Positions 60,685 to 64,000 of a stretch of 64,000 bases of DNA are shown one piece after another. Numbering within the stretch: the stretch's first letter is position 1; every line of letters starts with the position of its first letter. A program made the position numbers and the translations under genes. The notes beneath the pieces are model-generated. The model had not been told where the DNA came from. It saw only the letters and a program-made list of their open reading frames with translations, and did not search any database. The stretch is taken from NCBI RefSeq assembly GCF_949628215.1, contig NC_134279.1, positions 83,137,517 to 83,201,516 on the forward strand, in the 5' to 3' direction. This DNA is from Phalacrocorax aristotelis. Its lineage: Eukaryota; Chordata; Aves; Suliformes; Phalacrocoracidae.

Positions 60685-63600
60685 AAGTTGTATCAGTCAG
60701 CTCAGGCGGGCTGGATTCCAGCTGCCATCAGCTGGCCCGGCCCCAGCCCCTTCTTGGTGTGTCCGTGTTGGGCTGCTGCCCTGGGAGCTTTAACCCACGG
60801 GCAAAAGCCACTGGAGCTGGAGAAAAGGCTTCCATTGATGGAGGAGGGCTCCCGCTCGCGGTCTTGGGGAAGAATTTGTCAGCTAGGTTGGCTCATTGAC
60901 TTTAGACCAAAGAGCGCTGTCATCTACAGTGGTGTAAATCCAGAGTGATTCCAATGGATTAAAAAAAAAAGCAAAGCACAGGCATTCCTGCCTGAAAGAC
61001 AGATTTAATGCGTTTTTCATAGCACCTTCCACCCCAAAATGCCCTGCAAGCTCAGACCCTGCTTTGAGAAGCTGTGCTGTGTCGGAGCGTGGTTACAGCC
61101 CAGGAGCTGTGCGATACCCTGCGAGCTGAACCTCTTTAATGTAGGCTTTTCTACCTTTCCGTGTCACCTGGGATGGACGTTGCGGGATGTCCTGTGAAGA
61201 AGAGGGAAGATGGGACCCTTCCTTGGTCTGTAATGCTCTGCGCTGGGTGGAACTGGGGTCTGCAGCCCATAGCTCTGCATGGCTCCAGGCTCCAGGCTCC
61301 ACTTCAGAGCAGGAATGGGGGATGCCAGGAGCTAATCCCAGAGATGGGGGGGAGCTTTTCAGGCTCAGGATCCCTCCTACACCGTCTTTGTGTAGCTTTG
61401 GTTTTCTACCGTGTCATACTCCATCCTTCCAAGCAGCTCGAGCAACCTGCTAAGTTGTGGTTTGTAATATCCTGCTCATCCTTATGGGGACCGAGTCCTT
61501 TGTTTCAGATTAACGATGCTCTCCATTGCTTCCGTTACTTCCCAGGTGGCACTTCTACCACTAAATATATCTCTCTGTCAGCCAGCTTGCTCTTCAACTT
61601 CCTTCTCCTTAATTTTGTAGGGTGGCCTTGGGTCATTTCAGCCCTTGTCATCTCCTCCCTGGGCTTAGTTTAAAGCTCAGAAGAGGCCTCATTGCTAGCC
61701 TGCAGGAGCTCACGTGTTGATAAGCAGGGACGCCTCTGCACCGGCAGGTGTGTGCTCATCCCCATGGAGGTCTTGCAAGACCTTACTCAGGATTTCGGCA
61801 GCAGAGCTGCTGGAGGAAACACTTTTCCAAGCGTCTTCCCCCATTTCTGCCAAGAGACCACACGTGCTCAGAAAGGCATATTTATTTCACCTTCGGGATG
61901 GAGCGGGCTGCATCATGGAGCGGGTGTTTCCCTCCCATCCCCTCCCTGAGCGTGGCCACCCCTTGCGCTCTGCTCCGCTCCCAGCTTGTGGGGCACTTGG
62001 CAGGACCAAGGGCTAAGAGCTCTCATGGAAGAGCACTTGAGGCTCGTTTCTTTGCCAAGTCTGGCTTTGCCTCTAGGACAGTCCTTGCTCCAGGTTACTT
62101 AAATGCATGGGATCCACTCCCTTTGGTCCCCCCTCCATGCTGCAGGAATATGCAGGGGGTCAGCAAAAAGGGGACTTTTCTCCTCATATTTCTCCTCCAT
62201 TGGCTCAGCTGTAGTGGACAGGGCACTAATCCTGCTGCCTGGGCAAGCTGCTCTCTTTAGCTCTGGGTAAACTCTCGACTCCACACCACAGATCTGGGAT
62301 TATCTGACCATGCAGCCGGGTGCCTGGTGGGTTTGCAGGATGCTCCTCCATGGCTCCAGCCAATGACACCAGCCACAGGCAGTGGGTACGTGCCCTGTTG
62401 GACTTCTTGGCCAGCTGATCCCACCTTTCTAATCCCTCCTGGCTGGACGCAGCTCCCATTTCTTTGCGACGCTCTCCCTTGTGATATTTTCTTTCTCTTT
62501 CCCTCCCTGTGTTTGATTCCCTCCTTGAAGGGCAGTGACAGTATGTAAGGTGAATTTTGCTCTCCTCAAATGCACTGATTCCTCATGAATAAGTGAGGGG
62601 AGGACACTTGGAGCAGCACTTTGGAGATGGTGTAGGCACACAGATGCTGAAGAACAGCAGCGTGTTTAGGTATCCCCATAAAGTGGGCTAATGAGCCTAG
62701 ATTGCTAAATCTAGCTGGTTTCTGGTGCTGATGGCTTTTTTCAGACACGAGGCAGTTTTTGAGAGGGGGGGTGCTCAGACAGATGTAGGGTGTCCTGCTC
62801 GTTCCCTGCTCTCACCCCCAGCCTTTGCATCACAGCCCCTATAACCACATAGCCTGGTACAGGTTTCGGATCGAAAGCAGTGTCTCCTATGCTGTGTAGA
62901 GGGCTTGTAGGAGAGCTGCTCGTATGTGGGGTGGTCTTTGAGCCATGGGGGAATGGGGTGCTTGGGTTCGTTTTTATTCTGAACTCCAGTGGAAATATGA
63001 AATGGTAGAGTTTCTCACAATCCTAGATGTTTAAAAAGATTTAAAAAAATTAGGAGTATGGGCAACCTTGAAGGGTGCATGATCATCATAGCATGGCCCA
63101 AGGATGCTGAAATGATCTTTACATTTTTTTCCAGGACTTTTTAAATTGAGATTTATTTTAATTTCAGTAAAACTGCCTGTTGCAAAGGCACTCCATTTCT
63201 TTTCTTCAGCTGGGCCAAGTTTGGAGGGTCCAGCTACTGTAACCAGGCTCCCTTTGGAGACAGGTCGCAGTGTTTGTGGAGCCCTTGCATTTCTCCCCGG
63301 GAGAGGTTGCTGCCTTCAGCTCCACTGAGACACGGCGCTCCTCACCTGCACTCTGTGTGCAGTGCTGCGCTTTGATGGGCAAGCCCAGCGTTGCTCATTT
63401 TGGGTGGTGGGGAGCCGAAACCTTTGGCTTTTCCCTCTCATTGGGCCTGGATGGAGCACGGCAGGAGACCCTGGAGTGGTCCATGTGCTCTGTTTTCCAA
63501 TGACAGCATGGGGAGAAGAGGCATCAGCTCTTTGCTCTTTGCCTGTGAAGGGCAAAGCCCTTTAAAAACAGAGGGCAGAGTGTCAGGGCAGTGGTGGGGT

Positions 63601-64000
63601 TTTGTGGAGGTCCTCCCCTCTTTGCGGTGCCTTGCATAGTCTTCCCAACTTTTTTTGCTGTGTTTTCACTTTGCTTGTGCTCCTGATGCCAGGGGAGCCT
63701 CTTGCCCATGAGCCTTCTCATCCTTCTCCAAAAATACGATGGTTTACAAGCCCGCTGGAGCATGGCAGTGGGCTCCATGTCTGGCAGCCCCGCGTCTGGT
63801 GCCGGAGAGAGGCAGACATCCATTATAACGTGGCGACAGGACAGGGTTGGGACAAACACTGCCTGCCCTTTGAAACATTGGAAGAAATAGTACGCCTCCA
63901 GGTTGAGACATTGCTTTGGATGCTTCCTGACAAGTCCTGCCGGCCAAGCTGCCGCCGGGTGCCAAATTGGTTCGTGAAAATGTCTCCATGCTAATCGTGC

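Overview
This is a window of vertebrate nuclear DNA, almost certainly from a bird. Five things point to a bird: isolated short coding exons with consensus splice sites; many 5'-truncated CR1 LINE copies ending in the bird-type (ATTCTATG-like) octamer tail; no mammalian-type SINEs or L1s; low overall repeat content; and strongly CpG-rich stretches around a developmental gene. It holds parts of two protein-coding genes, both on the + strand. No bacterial-type operons, CRISPR arrays or RNA genes are recognisable. The species cannot be named from the sequence alone.

Layout. Positions 1-18474 are the 3' end of EXOC6B (exocyst subunit, Sec15 family): a long intron segment (1-13199), the penultimate coding exon (13200-13312), an intron (13313-18347) and the last coding exon with the stop codon (18348-18474), followed by the 3' UTR. 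Positions from about 22 kb to 51.5 kb are intergenic. They contain a few old CR1 fragments, simple repeats, several AT-rich blocks dense in homeodomain, POU or SOX-type words that resemble developmental enhancers, and isolated CpG-rich patches. Positions 51.5-64 kb are the 5' part of CYP26B1 (retinoic-acid 4-hydroxylase): TATA box, pyrimidine-rich leader, exon 1 (52445-52648), intron 1, exon 2 (54780-55004) and at least 9.0 kb of intron 2. The remaining CYP26B1 exons, including the heme-binding cysteine exon, lie beyond the right edge.

How it fits together. EXOC6B and CYP26B1 are adjacent and in the same orientation. Their paralogues EXOC6 and CYP26C1/CYP26A1 are also linked in vertebrates, so this is an ancient duplicated block. 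CYP26B1 is a tightly patterned retinoic-acid-degrading enzyme, and its neighbourhood, including introns of EXOC6B, is a plausible home for its enhancers. The most suggestive signal is a pair of DR5 retinoic-acid-response-element-like sites with identical half-sites (2047-2063 and 2086-2102), at the edge of a CpG-rich patch in the EXOC6B intron about 50 kb upstream of the CYP26B1 start codon. The most unusual structure is a roughly 930-bp, G-rich, two-tier minisatellite (50280-51210) ending about 0.3 kb upstream of the predicted CYP26B1 TATA box. Claims about conservation or enhancer activity are inference from sequence texture, since no alignment could be run.
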